From Paenibacillus assamensis DSM 18201 (GTDB lineage: Bacteria; Bacillota; Bacilli; Paenibacillales; Paenibacillaceae): a stretch of DNA of 64,000 bases. Positions 35,545-43,734 of the stretch are shown piece after piece. Position numbers and translations under genes: made by a program. The notes under the pieces are model-generated. The model was given only the letters and a program-made list of their open reading frames with translations, searched no databases and was not told the origin of the DNA. The stretch spans positions 124,001 through 188,000 of the forward strand of contig NZ_KE383838.1 of assembly GCF_000422445.1 (NCBI RefSeq), in the 5' to 3' direction. How positions within the stretch are numbered: position 1 is the stretch's first letter; the number at the start of each line of letters is the position of its first letter.

Positions 35545-37173
35545 TTATACCGCGTACACTTCAAAATCCCATAAAGAATAACCCCAAGTTGTACCTCTCA
35601 TTAGGCCATTCATTCTAATATATCTGCAATCGATATTCTGAAGGTTATTAAATTCCTCAACCCCACCTACACCATGATTATTAACAATAATGGTCTCCCA
35701 TGTCACATTGTCATCAGATACATCAATTGTATAGCACTTGGCATGAGATTCCCAGTTCAATACTACCCGCTGAATGCGAGCTGTCTCTAGCAAATCAATA
35801 CAAATCCATTCTTGATCACTTCCTACTACACTGCCCCATCTTGTTCCATCGATTCCATTGTTCACATTTTCTTTGGTGAAGATGGATGTTTCCTCTGACG
35901 AGCAATAAACTGGTTTTCCTAGTGCAATGTTCATTCTTTTATTTCCTGTATGAATCGTTACACTATCATTATATTGTTCAATATAGCCCGAAAAATTTTT
36001 AACTCGTACGCGTATGTGATAGCTGGTGTCATAATTAAGATTTACTAGCTCATACGAATTTAACAAGGTGCTTCCACACCATTTATCATCGATAAATATC
36101 TCGTATCCATATAGGTACTCATCTTGTATTACATCTACCCACTCTAGTTTTCCACGGTTCAGATCAATACTTTTATATTTTAACCCTATGTCGACAGCCA
36201 TAGATTGAGATTTATTTTGTGTCTCATTATTATTCTCGTATTGTTCTCTTTTGTGTATAATCAATTCTTTTATGGTTTTAATATTTTCTTGTTCCAGTGA
36301 TTTTAGCTTCATGATTTTTTCTTCGACGTTATACTTCGTTATGTTCCCTCCAACTATTGCTTTTCTTAGGATGTTCTGAATGTTCTCAGAAAGCTTACTG
36401 ATCTCTATTAGCTGATCAATATCAGAATAACGAGTTATCTTGAAAAATTTAGATAAAAAATATCGTGATCCCGCAACCACAGCAAAAACATTTTCTAGGT
36501 GGGTATATAGAATCTCCTGCTCATCCCTATTTAAGGGTGGATTACTAAGCAGTTCAATAACCCTGTCATACAACGTCAAATCTTCGTTAATATTCATGAA
36601 GTTATATTCAAAGTCACTAATAAGTAGTTGGATTGTCTCTTCAGGAAAACTATATTCTTTATCATACAAATAATAAATAAACTTATACTCTTCTTCTAAT
36701 TTATCAAATGCGTCTTGTATGTGTCGTTCATCATAGGAATGCCCTACTAACCCCGGGACATCGGAGATTATAAACGATTTTTCAGTCTCTTCATAGCCTT
36801 GGATACCAATTGAGTGGATACCGCTTGGTAAATGTGCTAAATGAGGTATAAATGATTGAGAAACCCACAAGTATACTATTTTATTCTCTTCAAATTTATT
36901 TTTCATGTACGGATATGCCGATAACAAATTCGGGAAGTATCTATGTAAAATGTGAATACCAATAATACTAATGTCTTTTAATGTACGTGCCTGCATGGCC
37001 CATCGAGTTTCCCCATTCACAATAATCTCATTCATTATGACATCCGTATCGATATATGAATCATAAAATAGATAATCTACTGGGATTCCTTTGTCAAGTA
37101 ATTCTGAAAGATATTGTGCTATGAAACAATTAATATGCCGATACCTATAGTAATGCAGGTGATTAACATTCAA
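35545..37173 (-). CDS. BtrH_N/C39-like + FN3-like + F5/8C (discoidin) domain protein, paralog B
   Basis: Tandem paralog of the protein at 33366, also 542 residues and also starting with TTG (37173) behind GAGGAGGG. All domains correspond: Cys16 in HINCFIAQYLSELL, His120 in GIHSIGIQGY, Asp138 in ISDVPG; helical middle; FN3-like segment with GKLEWVDVIQDEYLYGYEIFIDD; and an F5/8C domain whose TKENVNNG, TRWGSVVGSD and RGTTWGYSLWDFEVYAV are nearly identical to paralog A. The N-terminal and discoidin parts are the best conserved and the helical middle the least, which points to shared chemistry and shared ligand class but different partners. No signal peptide. A GNAT gene lies upstream on the same strand. 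Function unknown. Confidence 0.82.
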   Translation of the reverse strand: MNVNHLHYYRYRHINCFIAQYLSELLDKGIPVDYLFYDSYIDTDVIMNEIIVNGETRWAMQARTLKDISIIGIHILHRYFPNLLSAYPYMKNKFEENKIVYLWVSQSFIPHLAHLPSGIHSIGIQGYEETEKSFIISDVPGLVGHSYDERHIQDAFDKLEEEYKFIYYLYDKEYSFPEETIQLLISDFEYNFMNINEDLTLYDRVIELLSNPPLNRDEQEILYTHLENVFAVVAGSRYFLSKFFKITRYSDIDQLIEISKLSENIQNILRKAIVGGNITKYNVEEKIMKLKSLEQENIKTIKELIIHKREQYENNNETQNKSQSMAVDIGLKYKSIDLNRGKLEWVDVIQDEYLYGYEIFIDDKWCGSTLLNSYELVNLNYDTSYHIRVRVKNFSGYIEQYNDSVTIHTGNKRMNIALGKPVYCSSEETSIFTKENVNNGIDGTRWGSVVGSDQEWICIDLLETARIQRVVLNWESHAKCYTIDVSDDNVTWETIIVNNHGVGGVEEFNNLQNIDCRYIRMNGLMRGTTWGYSLWDFEVYAV

Positions 37174-37525
37174 TTTGAGACCCTCCTCAAAAATGTAATT
37201 ATCGGAAGAAAAGTCAATGAATTAGGGGAGTATGCGTTATCAATTAAACAACTTAAAAGCATTTAAGGGTAAAATCTAGTTTCTTAACTCGTTTCCATAA
37301 TATGAGTGGATATGGGGTAAAAGCTTCGGAAGATATGAGACAAAAAAGTAGAATGTTCGAGCATGTTAATGATACGCTTATGATAGCATACCCTTCACCT
37401 CATAACAATAAAATCAAACAACTCCAAAATAGGAACGCACTCTGGGTACAGGTCTAAGTGTAGCCGTTCCAAATTCCCTATGTTCATCATCAAAAAAATA
37501 TTAAAACCCACGTTCTTTAAACAAG
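37174..37525. other. Intergenic region between GNAT gene and paralog B
   Basis: No supported gene. A short minus-strand frame overlaps the end of the GNAT gene out of frame and has no ribosome binding site. The stretch probably holds the promoter of paralog B. Confidence 0.4.
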
Positions 37526-38335
37526 TTAAGCTTCCGTCCAAGAGACTCTCACATAACCCAACTTCATTCCTATACGTTCCATATTCCGATGACTTTGTGA
37601 TAGGAAAGCACATTGACTAATTGCCAGATTGCAATCATTAGATTTCGCTTCAGCTATTCTTGTTTGCAGCATCATACTGTGCAATCCGCGGTTGCGATAT
37701 TCCGGCAATGTTGCTGCAAAAGTTAGCGAAGCCAAATCATTGTTGATATACATGACACTAACTGCCGCTGGAACTTCATCCACATACGCGATAAAGAACT
37801 TCCAACCTCGACGATGATACAGCACCTTATTATTTTGAGCTACATAAGGAATGCCGTCATCCGACAAACCCGTTCCTCTGCAATGAATGGTCGCATACAG
37901 ATCAAACTGATCCTCTTGAACTTCCTTGATGAGAACTCGATCCAGAACTTCTTCAGAATGAAATCTAGGTTCCGTGTACAAAGAGCAATGGAATCCCGAT
38001 TGATACAGTCCTAAGTCTGCTAAACGCTTCAAAAAGCTTTTATCGACCATGGAAGGAATGATTTCAAGCTGCACTTGTCTACCTCTGCTTTTATAAAAAT
38101 CAACAATCGGCTCAACAACTTCAATATCTGCGCTTGTTAGACCCTTTACCGTATTAAATGTTGGCCACGGCATTGTTCGACTATAGTAGCATATTGCATT
38201 TCCAAACCGCTGAATCTCAATCCCCTCAGGGTTATCTGGCCTGTTCTGAATCGCAATCATACGTTCTGTCATATAGTCGATTTCTGAAGATTCGATATCC
38301 TGAATCAGTTGCTGTGATGGAATGGTAGAATTCAT
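37526..38335 (-). CDS. GNAT family N-acetyltransferase (two-domain)
   Basis: Acetyltransferase of 269 residues. The C-terminal GNAT core carries SLTFAATLPEYRNRGLHSMMLQTRIAEAKSNDCNLAISQCAFLSQSHRNMERIGMKLGYVRVSW, with the acetyl-CoA loop at RNRGLH and the closing N-R-ERIG helix. The N-terminal half (MTERMIAIQNRPDNPEG, PWPTFNTVKGL) is typical of the long GNAT family of Bacilli that replaces the first domain with a second degenerate GNAT fold. ATG at 38335 follows GAGGCGAG. It directly follows a decayed VOC gene. Substrate unknown; it could act with the downstream tandem paralogs. Confidence 0.88.
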   Translation of the reverse strand: MNSTIPSQQLIQDIESSEIDYMTERMIAIQNRPDNPEGIEIQRFGNAICYYSRTMPWPTFNTVKGLTSADIEVVEPIVDFYKSRGRQVQLEIIPSMVDKSFLKRLADLGLYQSGFHCSLYTEPRFHSEEVLDRVLIKEVQEDQFDLYATIHCRGTGLSDDGIPYVAQNNKVLYHRRGWKFFIAYVDEVPAAVSVMYINNDLASLTFAATLPEYRNRGLHSMMLQTRIAEAKSNDCNLAISQCAFLSQSHRNMERIGMKLGYVRVSWTEA

Positions 38336-38346
38336 ATCTCGCCTCA

Positions 38347-38600
38347 TTAAGTATACGTAGTTATTATTTTAATTTCATTTCGTGAAGAGTATGTAATGAC
38401 AATGCCTTGTGCATCTTCTATATGAATCTTAGTAGGTCGTGATGCAGCTATGACGTCAGACATAAACCATTGTCGCCCTTCTTTGAGCTGCCATCTGGCT
38501 CTAGAAAGTAGAAAGAACGTGCATTCCAATCTTCAAAATGTACAATAGTTGTCCAACCTCTTGAATCAAGTTCACCTTTTCTTAAAGTTCTATTTCAGTG
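38347..38600 (-). pseudogene. Remnant of a VOC (glyoxalase/bleomycin-resistance) protein
   Basis: Two reading frames carry matching pieces of a YtrH-like VOC protein. Frame one (about 38590 to 38490) reads VHFEDWNARSFYFLEPDG, a typical VOC metal-site strand. The other frame continues from there with LKEGRQWFMSD and then IHIEDAQGIVITYSS, typical of the C-terminus of the same family. The frames meet near 38490 inside GATGGCAGCTCAAAGAAGG, so an internal deletion removed the central part. The N-terminal half is absent and no start codon remains. Not translatable as a functional protein. Confidence 0.65.
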
Positions 38601-38626
38601 TTGGTATCACATCCCTGAACGCGTAC

Positions 38627-39208
38627 TTAAACTTCGACAATCCCTTTCACATCATAAGGGTAATCGATATGTTTCTTAATGACTTCAACCGCTTCTTTAG
38701 AGACATATAGCTCAACCATATATAAGGCAAGATCTATTGCTGTCGCTACCCCTCCAGCGGTAATTACATTGCCATCTTTCACAATTCTTGCATGAACTAC
38801 TTCTTCACAGTAAGGTTCAAGCAGATCATATGCATTCGGATGAGTCGTAGCTTTTTTGTTTTCCAAAAACCCAGCTGCCCCAAGCAATAGCGCACCCGTG
38901 CATACAGACACAATCGTTTCCACTTTCTCCGCCTGCTTCAGCCATTCAATAAACTCTTTATCGTATCTTAGCTTACGAGTTCCTATTCCACCAGGCACAT
39001 ACAGCAAGTCATATTGAGAAAGGTCTGGCTTGACTTTCGTTACTTTCACCGTAAATCCTAGCTCATCCGTAATTTCTTCTGTTAGCCCACAAATATCCCA
39101 GGTCGTTCCCTGTGTTTTGACGAAATTGTTTAACCGATAAATTACATCATAAAATCCGATAAAGTCCAAAAACGTAATTCCATTAAAGAGTACAAATCCA
39201 ATCTTCAT
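38627..39208 (-). CDS. DJ-1/PfpI family protein
   Basis: Flavodoxin-like cytosolic protein of 193 residues. Nucleophile elbow SVCTGALLLGAAG (Cys at about 103) and the acidic residue in the early FDFIGFYDVIYRL segment match the DJ-1/ThiJ/PfpI family, the subgroup related to isonitrile hydratases and to the AraC-fused regulators (here without HTH). AGGAGG lies before the ATG. Activities in this family range from glyoxalase/deglycase to isonitrile hydration; the substrate cannot be assigned. Neighbouring genes are debris, so context gives little. Confidence 0.9.
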   Translation of the reverse strand: MKIGFVLFNGITFLDFIGFYDVIYRLNNFVKTQGTTWDICGLTEEITDELGFTVKVTKVKPDLSQYDLLYVPGGIGTRKLRYDKEFIEWLKQAEKVETIVSVCTGALLLGAAGFLENKKATTHPNAYDLLEPYCEEVVHARIVKDGNVITAGGVATAIDLALYMVELYVSKEAVEVIKKHIDYPYDVKGIVEV

Positions 39209-39692
39209 TGTTCTGCCTCCTCATTCGTAGGTATCACTCTATAATGAAAGACCAAATGCTTGGAACACTTGGTCTTTACAGTACGATTATCTACTATTTT
39301 TCTAGCTAGTTGTTTATTCATCAGGAACGAAAGGCTATTCTCGCACATTAATATTTATAGTTATATTTTACCTTTGTTTTTCTCTATGTACAAGCACATC
39401 CTCTATTCAAAATACTATTGGAGTTACTTCTAGAGATTGCTTCGTTTGCTCTTTCTAATAAGACTGTTCATATTTTAGCAAGTAGCCTTTCGCATTACAT
39501 ATAACGGTGATTTTATATTTTGGAAAAGATAATAGTTCAGGATTGTTTCAAATTTACTCATCGATTGCTTAAGAGCACTATGAGAAAAGCCGTTTACATG
39601 GAGTGGTATGACTTATGCAATATCGATAACGAATAAAGTTAGTCGTAAAATAGCAGGTTGGCGTTCGTTCACAATTCAGAATCACGCTTATT
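39209..39692. other. Intergenic region with a dispersed repeat element
   Basis: No gene recognised. It contains an AAAGACCAA/TTGGTCTTT hairpin (39247-39276) and, about 80 nt on, AGTTATATTTTACC (39359-39372). Both pieces recur in the same order at 55166-55265. Confidence 0.5.
39247..39372. repeat. Dispersed intergenic element, copy 1
   Basis: GAAAGACCAA-(A/G)TGC...AACACTTGG followed at a distance by AGTTATATTTTACC; the second copy is at 55166-55265. The hairpin lacks a T-run, so it is not a simple terminator. Confidence 0.45.
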
Positions 39693-40430
39693 CTAATGCT
39701 GCAGCAGAAGCTTCTGTCTACGGAGTGCCTCTTCAATCGATTGTTGCAAATGTTGGACAATCGCTTCTGAGTGGTCATTCAAGAAGAAGTGTCCACCCTC
39801 ATATTGATAAGTTGTACACGTTCCTTCTGTATACTGACCCCACTCACTCAACTCCTCGAGGGAAATGTCATCTTGAATTCCTCCAAGAACGGAGAAATCA
39901 CATGTCAAGCGGGTAGGCTTAGGTTGGAATTGATGTGTTTCCAAAGCTTTCATATCTGCTCTAAGCATTGGGACAAATAGGCTCACTAGCTCCGCATCCT
40001 GGAATAGTTCTGGAGGGGTGCCTCCTAATTTAATAACCTCCTGCTCGAATTGCTCAGGCAAAAGCGTGTGTAGAGGATTTTTCCGCCCCGGTAGATGCGG
40101 TGCCTTTCTTGCAGCCATACACATATAAAGCGGCATCCGCCCTGTTCGCTGCACAACCCGGTGTGCTAGTTCAAGAGAAACTATACATCCCATACTGTAT
40201 CCAAAAAATGCAAACGGACCTGATCCAATTTCATCTTTAATAGTATGATAAACATCCTCAACCACTTCATCCATACAGTCCAAAAGTGGTGCTCCCATTC
40301 TTGCGCCCCTCCCTGCAAGTTCGACAGGCAAAAGCTCGATTTTTGATGAGTCAATGTACTTTTTCCATCGGGCATAAATAGCAGATGAACCACCTGCGTA
40401 AGGTAGACAAAATAATTTAACTGGCTGCAT
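39693..40430 (-). CDS. Type II thioesterase (GrsT/SrfAD-like)
   Basis: Alpha/beta hydrolase of 245 residues that normally removes aberrant acyl groups from carrier proteins of nonribosomal peptide or polyketide synthetases. KLFCLPYAGGSSAIYARW at the N-terminus, nucleophile elbow FGYSMG (Ser at about 79), and catalytic His in YEGGHFFLND (about residue 215) are all intact. AAGGAG is spaced 4 nt from ATG 40433 and 7 nt from ATG 40430; the second is preferred. No synthetase gene lies in the window, so it is an orphan here, perhaps a relic of a removed biosynthetic cluster or acting in trans. Confidence 0.92.
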   Translation of the reverse strand: MQPVKLFCLPYAGGSSAIYARWKKYIDSSKIELLPVELAGRGARMGAPLLDCMDEVVEDVYHTIKDEIGSGPFAFFGYSMGCIVSLELAHRVVQRTGRMPLYMCMAARKAPHLPGRKNPLHTLLPEQFEQEVIKLGGTPPELFQDAELVSLFVPMLRADMKALETHQFQPKPTRLTCDFSVLGGIQDDISLEELSEWGQYTEGTCTTYQYEGGHFFLNDHSEAIVQHLQQSIEEALRRQKLLLQH

Positions 40431-40494
40431 CATCCCACTCCTTCTTCAGTCATTTATGAGCGTAACTACATAACATGAACAACGTTCCGACAAT

Positions 40495-40927
40495 TCATTC
40501 TGGCCAAGTAAAATTCACATCCATTGGGATGGAACGCATTCGTTCACCGATAAGCCCTTCATTTTGATGTACATCGAGATCAGCATTGGTCACAATGACA
40601 GCTCCAGTACCTACATGCGGATGAAGCTTCAGCATACATTAGCAACCTACACCCCAGCCGAGTGAAAACAGCTAGCTCCAAATCTGAAGCTGTTGACCAT
40701 AAGCCCCCTGCCGATGGATAAGGATATATACAATACTTATTATCGATCACGTTTCCATTTTTATTGTGCCCATGAGCAAAATTAATCTCGTTTTCTCCTG
40801 ACATTTCACAAATGTAACTACTATTTTTCATCCCTAATGGTTTAAATATCAACTCTTGAACTAGGTCAGGAAAAGGCCTGCTCGTAACGTCTTCTATGAA
40901 TTGTACCATTGCATTACATAGATGCAC
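40495..40927 (-). pseudogene. Remnant of a class C beta-lactamase-type serine hydrolase
   Basis: Upstream frame: IEDVTSRPFPDLVQELIFKPLGMKNSSY, then YPYPSAGGLWSTASDLE, typical mid-to-late segments of serine hydrolases of the AmpC/EstB type. The C-terminal end is in a different frame (about 40630 to 40495): LHPHVGTGAVIVTNADLDV and then GLIGERMRSI, ending at TGA 40495-40497. The catalytic SxxK region is missing at the N-terminus and the tip of the frames shows a deletion or frameshift. Non-functional. Confidence 0.75.
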
Positions 40928-40940
40928 CTCAAATTAGGCA

Positions 40941-41534
40941 TTATACAATAATATACATACCGAAGCTGAGTAAAATAAGTCCGGATAGAGCGTTTATCCA
41001 TTTCATAGATTTTACGCTAATCGTTCTTTTGAATAGACTTACTACTGAACAAAGTGCCAGCCACCAAAATGCCGAACCTGCAAATACGCCGAGAACAAGC
41101 ATGAAAGATGATTCCGATGAGGATGTGATATTCATTCCAGCAAAAATGCCAATGAACGAAATGATCGTTAATGGATTTGTAAGTGTTAATAATAAGGTTG
41201 TGCCAAAGATTTTCATAACGCCTAGTTTATATGGCTCATTTTCCATTTGATCCCTAACTGGCGCTCTAAACGTACTGTAAGCCAAATATAACAAAAACAA
41301 CGCACCTATTAGATGTATCCAATTGGAATAACTCACTAAAAATCGTGTCACTATTGTGAAACCAAATGCTGCAATACACCCGTACAAGGCGTCAGCAACT
41401 GCCGCTCCTAATCCTGCGGCTAATCCATATGCTCTTCCGTGAGCCAATGTTTTTCTAATGCATAAGATACCAATTGGGCCGACAGGTGCTGCTATGGAAA
41501 TTCCGATAATGATTCCAGTCAGTAAAGTGGTCAT
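40941..41534 (-). CDS. LysE/RhtB family amino-acid exporter
   Basis: Membrane exporter of 197 residues with six TM segments. Starts with TGIIIGISIAAPVGPIGILCIRKTLAHGRAYGLAAGLGAAVADALYG, the diagnostic LysE/RhtB N-terminus; TLTNPLTIISFIGIFAG near residue 115 is also conserved. GCGAGG lies before the ATG. Exports amino acids or homoserine-lactone-like compounds; substrate unknown. It lies upstream of a decayed hydrolase gene on the same strand. Confidence 0.92.
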   Translation of the reverse strand: MTTLLTGIIIGISIAAPVGPIGILCIRKTLAHGRAYGLAAGLGAAVADALYGCIAAFGFTIVTRFLVSYSNWIHLIGALFLLYLAYSTFRAPVRDQMENEPYKLGVMKIFGTTLLLTLTNPLTIISFIGIFAGMNITSSSESSFMLVLGVFAGSAFWWLALCSVVSLFKRTISVKSMKWINALSGLILLSFGMYIIV

Positions 41535-41571
41535 TTCGTTACCTCGCTATATAGTTGGGCAATTAGTCCGT

Positions 41572-41844
41572 TCATGCTAGAGCATTCGTATATTCATGAA
41601 TAACTTTGTTCCAAATTAACTGGGCTGGGCTGTTGCTTTCTGATATTTTATTCATTTGAAAGGCGTACAAGCCGATAAGCCCAAATATAATAACTTCTAC
41701 CCTTATGGGTCCCTCAATTTGTCGAATAATAATGGAGAGGATTTCTATAGAAACCGCATAAACAAAGCTAAGTATTAATGCCATTGCAAGAGCACTCTGT
41801 TTCGAACGAATTATAATTGGACGCCTCCTTATTCTATATTTCAA
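41572..41844 (-). CDS. Small uncharacterised membrane protein
   Basis: Up to 90 residues with two hydrophobic segments (ALAMALILSFVYAVSIEILSIII and VEVIIFGLIGLYAFQM) and a basic N-terminus. Start is unclear. The TTG at 41844 has a poor ribosome binding site, whereas a perfect AAGGAGG sits at about 41824-41830 inside the frame, followed 6 nt later by ATT (41817), an extremely rare initiator. From ATT the product is about 81 residues. No family recognised. It lies between the LysE exporter and a NUDIX gene on the same strand. Confidence 0.5.
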   Translation of the reverse strand: MKYRIRRRPIIIRSKQSALAMALILSFVYAVSIEILSIIIRQIEGPIRVEVIIFGLIGLYAFQMNKISESNSPAQLIWNKVIHEYTNALA

Positions 41845-41881
41845 AATGGTCCCATTACCTATTCGATAACGCCCAGTGATA

Positions 41882-42346
41882 CTAATTCCTTAATACGCCA
41901 ACTTTGCCTTGTTTTAAATCCATAAATACGGGTTTTTGTACTTTATTGATAGTTTGGATATCGATATCTTCTATTCGTTTAAATACAAGCTGCAAAGACT
42001 CATTGTGCGGGTCTGTGAAAATAAGACTCTTACCATCATCGGCAATCTTTCCTTGTAAATCAGCCTCTACCTGAAATAGAAACATAACGAATACAACTTC
42101 GGTTCCATCTGGATATGTATATTCCATTCGCTCACCTGTATATATGGAGTCTAAATTGGAATGCAGAACTTCGAGCCCCGTTTCTTCCTTTACTTCTCTA
42201 ATCATCGTCTCTTCAATGGTTTCGCCAGGATCCATACCGCCACCCGGCAATCCCCAATCACCATAATCAGAGCGCTTCTGCAGCAGGATTCTCCCTTGGT
42301 TATCTCGAATAATAGCCCCGCCTGTTACAATGATCCGTCGCGTCAT
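41882..42346 (-). CDS. NUDIX hydrolase
   Basis: Nucleoside-diphosphate-X hydrolase of 154 residues. Complete Nudix box G(x5)E(x7)REVxEETGLEV at about residues 37-59 (GGGMDPGETIEETMIREVKE). Typical NUDIX start GGAIIRDNQGRILLQKRSDYGDWGLPGG. AAGGA lies about 10 nt before the ATG. Likely house-cleaning of damaged or surplus nucleotides; substrate cannot be predicted. Confidence 0.93.
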   Translation of the reverse strand: MTRRIIVTGGAIIRDNQGRILLQKRSDYGDWGLPGGGMDPGETIEETMIREVKEETGLEVLHSNLDSIYTGERMEYTYPDGTEVVFVMFLFQVEADLQGKIADDGKSLIFTDPHNESLQLVFKRIEDIDIQTINKVQKPVFMDLKQGKVGVLRN

Positions 42347-42378
42347 AATTGTCCGTCCTTTTATGTATGTTTATATTA

Positions 42379-43293
42379 TTAAATAAGATTCTCGATAGAG
42401 CTTCTATTCTCATATTCATCTAAACTCACTCCACTCTTTAATTTCCATTCTCTTCTTCCATTCATCGAACAATTTCTCACAACAGCTGCTGCCCCCGATG
42501 GAGAGGTAAATTCCACATCTTTTGCAAGTTCAAAAAAACTGCCACTATTGGATAATATGAAATAACCTTCTTGTTCAAGCTGATTTCTTAACCTTACATA
42601 GTTATGACTAGAAAAACTATTCACAATATCCTTTCGTATAGAAGATCCCTTCAGAAGTTTATATGCTCCGTCTTCTGCTACTAGCATCGCTTCTCTTGTC
42701 TCTTCGCCTTTAATTCCAGATACATTCAAATAAAAAACGCTATCCTTATTCCGTTCCTGAACAAAATCTTCCTTGACTTCAGTAACTTTCTTTTTAGTAA
42801 AATCAATAATTCCTAAATTACTTAAAACAAAAATAATGTTTTCATTAAAATGTTTCATATCATCACAGTCTGAGAGTGGCAATTTTGAACCTGGGGGAGT
42901 ATTCGCATTTACAGTTTCAATAGTAGTCTGATTTCTTTTAGCTATTTCATACAATTCTCTTTCGAGATATCTTACATGAGATTTCGTTAAATTAGCATCC
43001 TTGCTTATAAAAATTACAAAGTCACTCCACCAATCTTTATTTTTAAAGTGGTCGGAAATCCTTTTATTTACTTCATCCGCTTCACCTATATATATTTTCT
43101 TTTGAAAAGAGTCTTCTAGTTCTGAAATCAACACATAAATACCTGGTGCTGATAATTCTTCAAAACCTTGCAGTGTCTGAACATGTTTCCTTTGCCCAAT
43201 ATAAGCTTTCCCGGTCCAATTACTTAATTCAGCTGTTTTAAGATTTTTATAATTCTCACCCATTATGTAGAGTTTGATTGATTTCCCTCTCAT
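42379..43293 (-). CDS. GIY-YIG nuclease family protein with C-terminal DUF4357
   Basis: Protein of 304 residues. The GIY-YIG domain (about 48-135) shows APGIYVLISELEDSFQKKIYIGEADEVNKRISDHF, with the catalytic Tyr pair and a downstream Arg in NKR; the metal-binding Glu is probably in YLERELYEIA. The C-terminal DUF4357 segment reads FTSPSGAAAVVRNCSMNGRREWKLKSG (about 264-290). GGAGG precedes the ATG. DUF4357 proteins are often found with restriction-modification or other defence genes, but no methylase or helicase is adjacent here, so it stands alone. A DNA-cleaving role is inferred from the family. Confidence 0.88.
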   Translation of the reverse strand: MRGKSIKLYIMGENYKNLKTAELSNWTGKAYIGQRKHVQTLQGFEELSAPGIYVLISELEDSFQKKIYIGEADEVNKRISDHFKNKDWWSDFVIFISKDANLTKSHVRYLERELYEIAKRNQTTIETVNANTPPGSKLPLSDCDDMKHFNENIIFVLSNLGIIDFTKKKVTEVKEDFVQERNKDSVFYLNVSGIKGEETREAMLVAEDGAYKLLKGSSIRKDIVNSFSSHNYVRLRNQLEQEGYFILSNSGSFFELAKDVEFTSPSGAAAVVRNCSMNGRREWKLKSGVSLDEYENRSSIENLI

Positions 43294-43335
43294 GAAGTGT
43301 CCTCCATTTTATATTTAGTAACATCTCTCTAACTA

Positions 43336-43734
43336 TTATTCACTTTCATTTATTTTGATTTTAATAACTTGTATCATCTTCAATCCATCGCTTGGATATA
43401 ATGTTCCATTAAAATAATATTGCTTAGGAAGCATGCATCTTATAATACTCCATAGGTTTATAACTCCAAATAAAAATGGCAAGAAGTACGATTGCTCATT
43501 TCCCACACCAAAAGAAATAAACACAATACAGCTAACAAGGAATTGAAGAATAACTCCGCCAAGTACAAATGTAAGCAATCGCAATTTAATAAAGGTGTTA
43601 TCTCTTAATTTTACAGAAGTGATCCCACCTGCTCCAAGATTCAAACAAAACCGTGTATCGAAAAAATTGAGTTTTATAATTTGTTGATCAATATTTTCTC
43701 CTATAATAACTTCTTCTACATCCCTTCAATCCAT
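43336..43734 (-). pseudogene. Putative two-TM protein with in-frame UGA at codon 3
   Basis: The frame from TTG 43644 gives 102 residues with two hydrophobic hairpins (LRLLTFVLGGVILQFLVSCIVFISF and YFLPFLFGVINLWSII). Sequence upstream in the same frame also looks coding (VEEVIIGENIDQQIIKLNFFDTRF) and reaches ATG 43734, interrupted only by TGA at 43726-43728. TTG 43644 has no ribosome binding site. The simplest reading is a nonsense mutation (TGG to TGA, M-D-Trp) at codon 3 that inactivated a 132-codon gene. Family unknown. Confidence 0.45.

Noticed and set aside
37395-37613. 72-codon minus-strand frame overlapping the end of the GNAT gene
   Set aside because: It is out of frame with the GNAT C-terminus, which is complete, and has no ribosome binding site or family.
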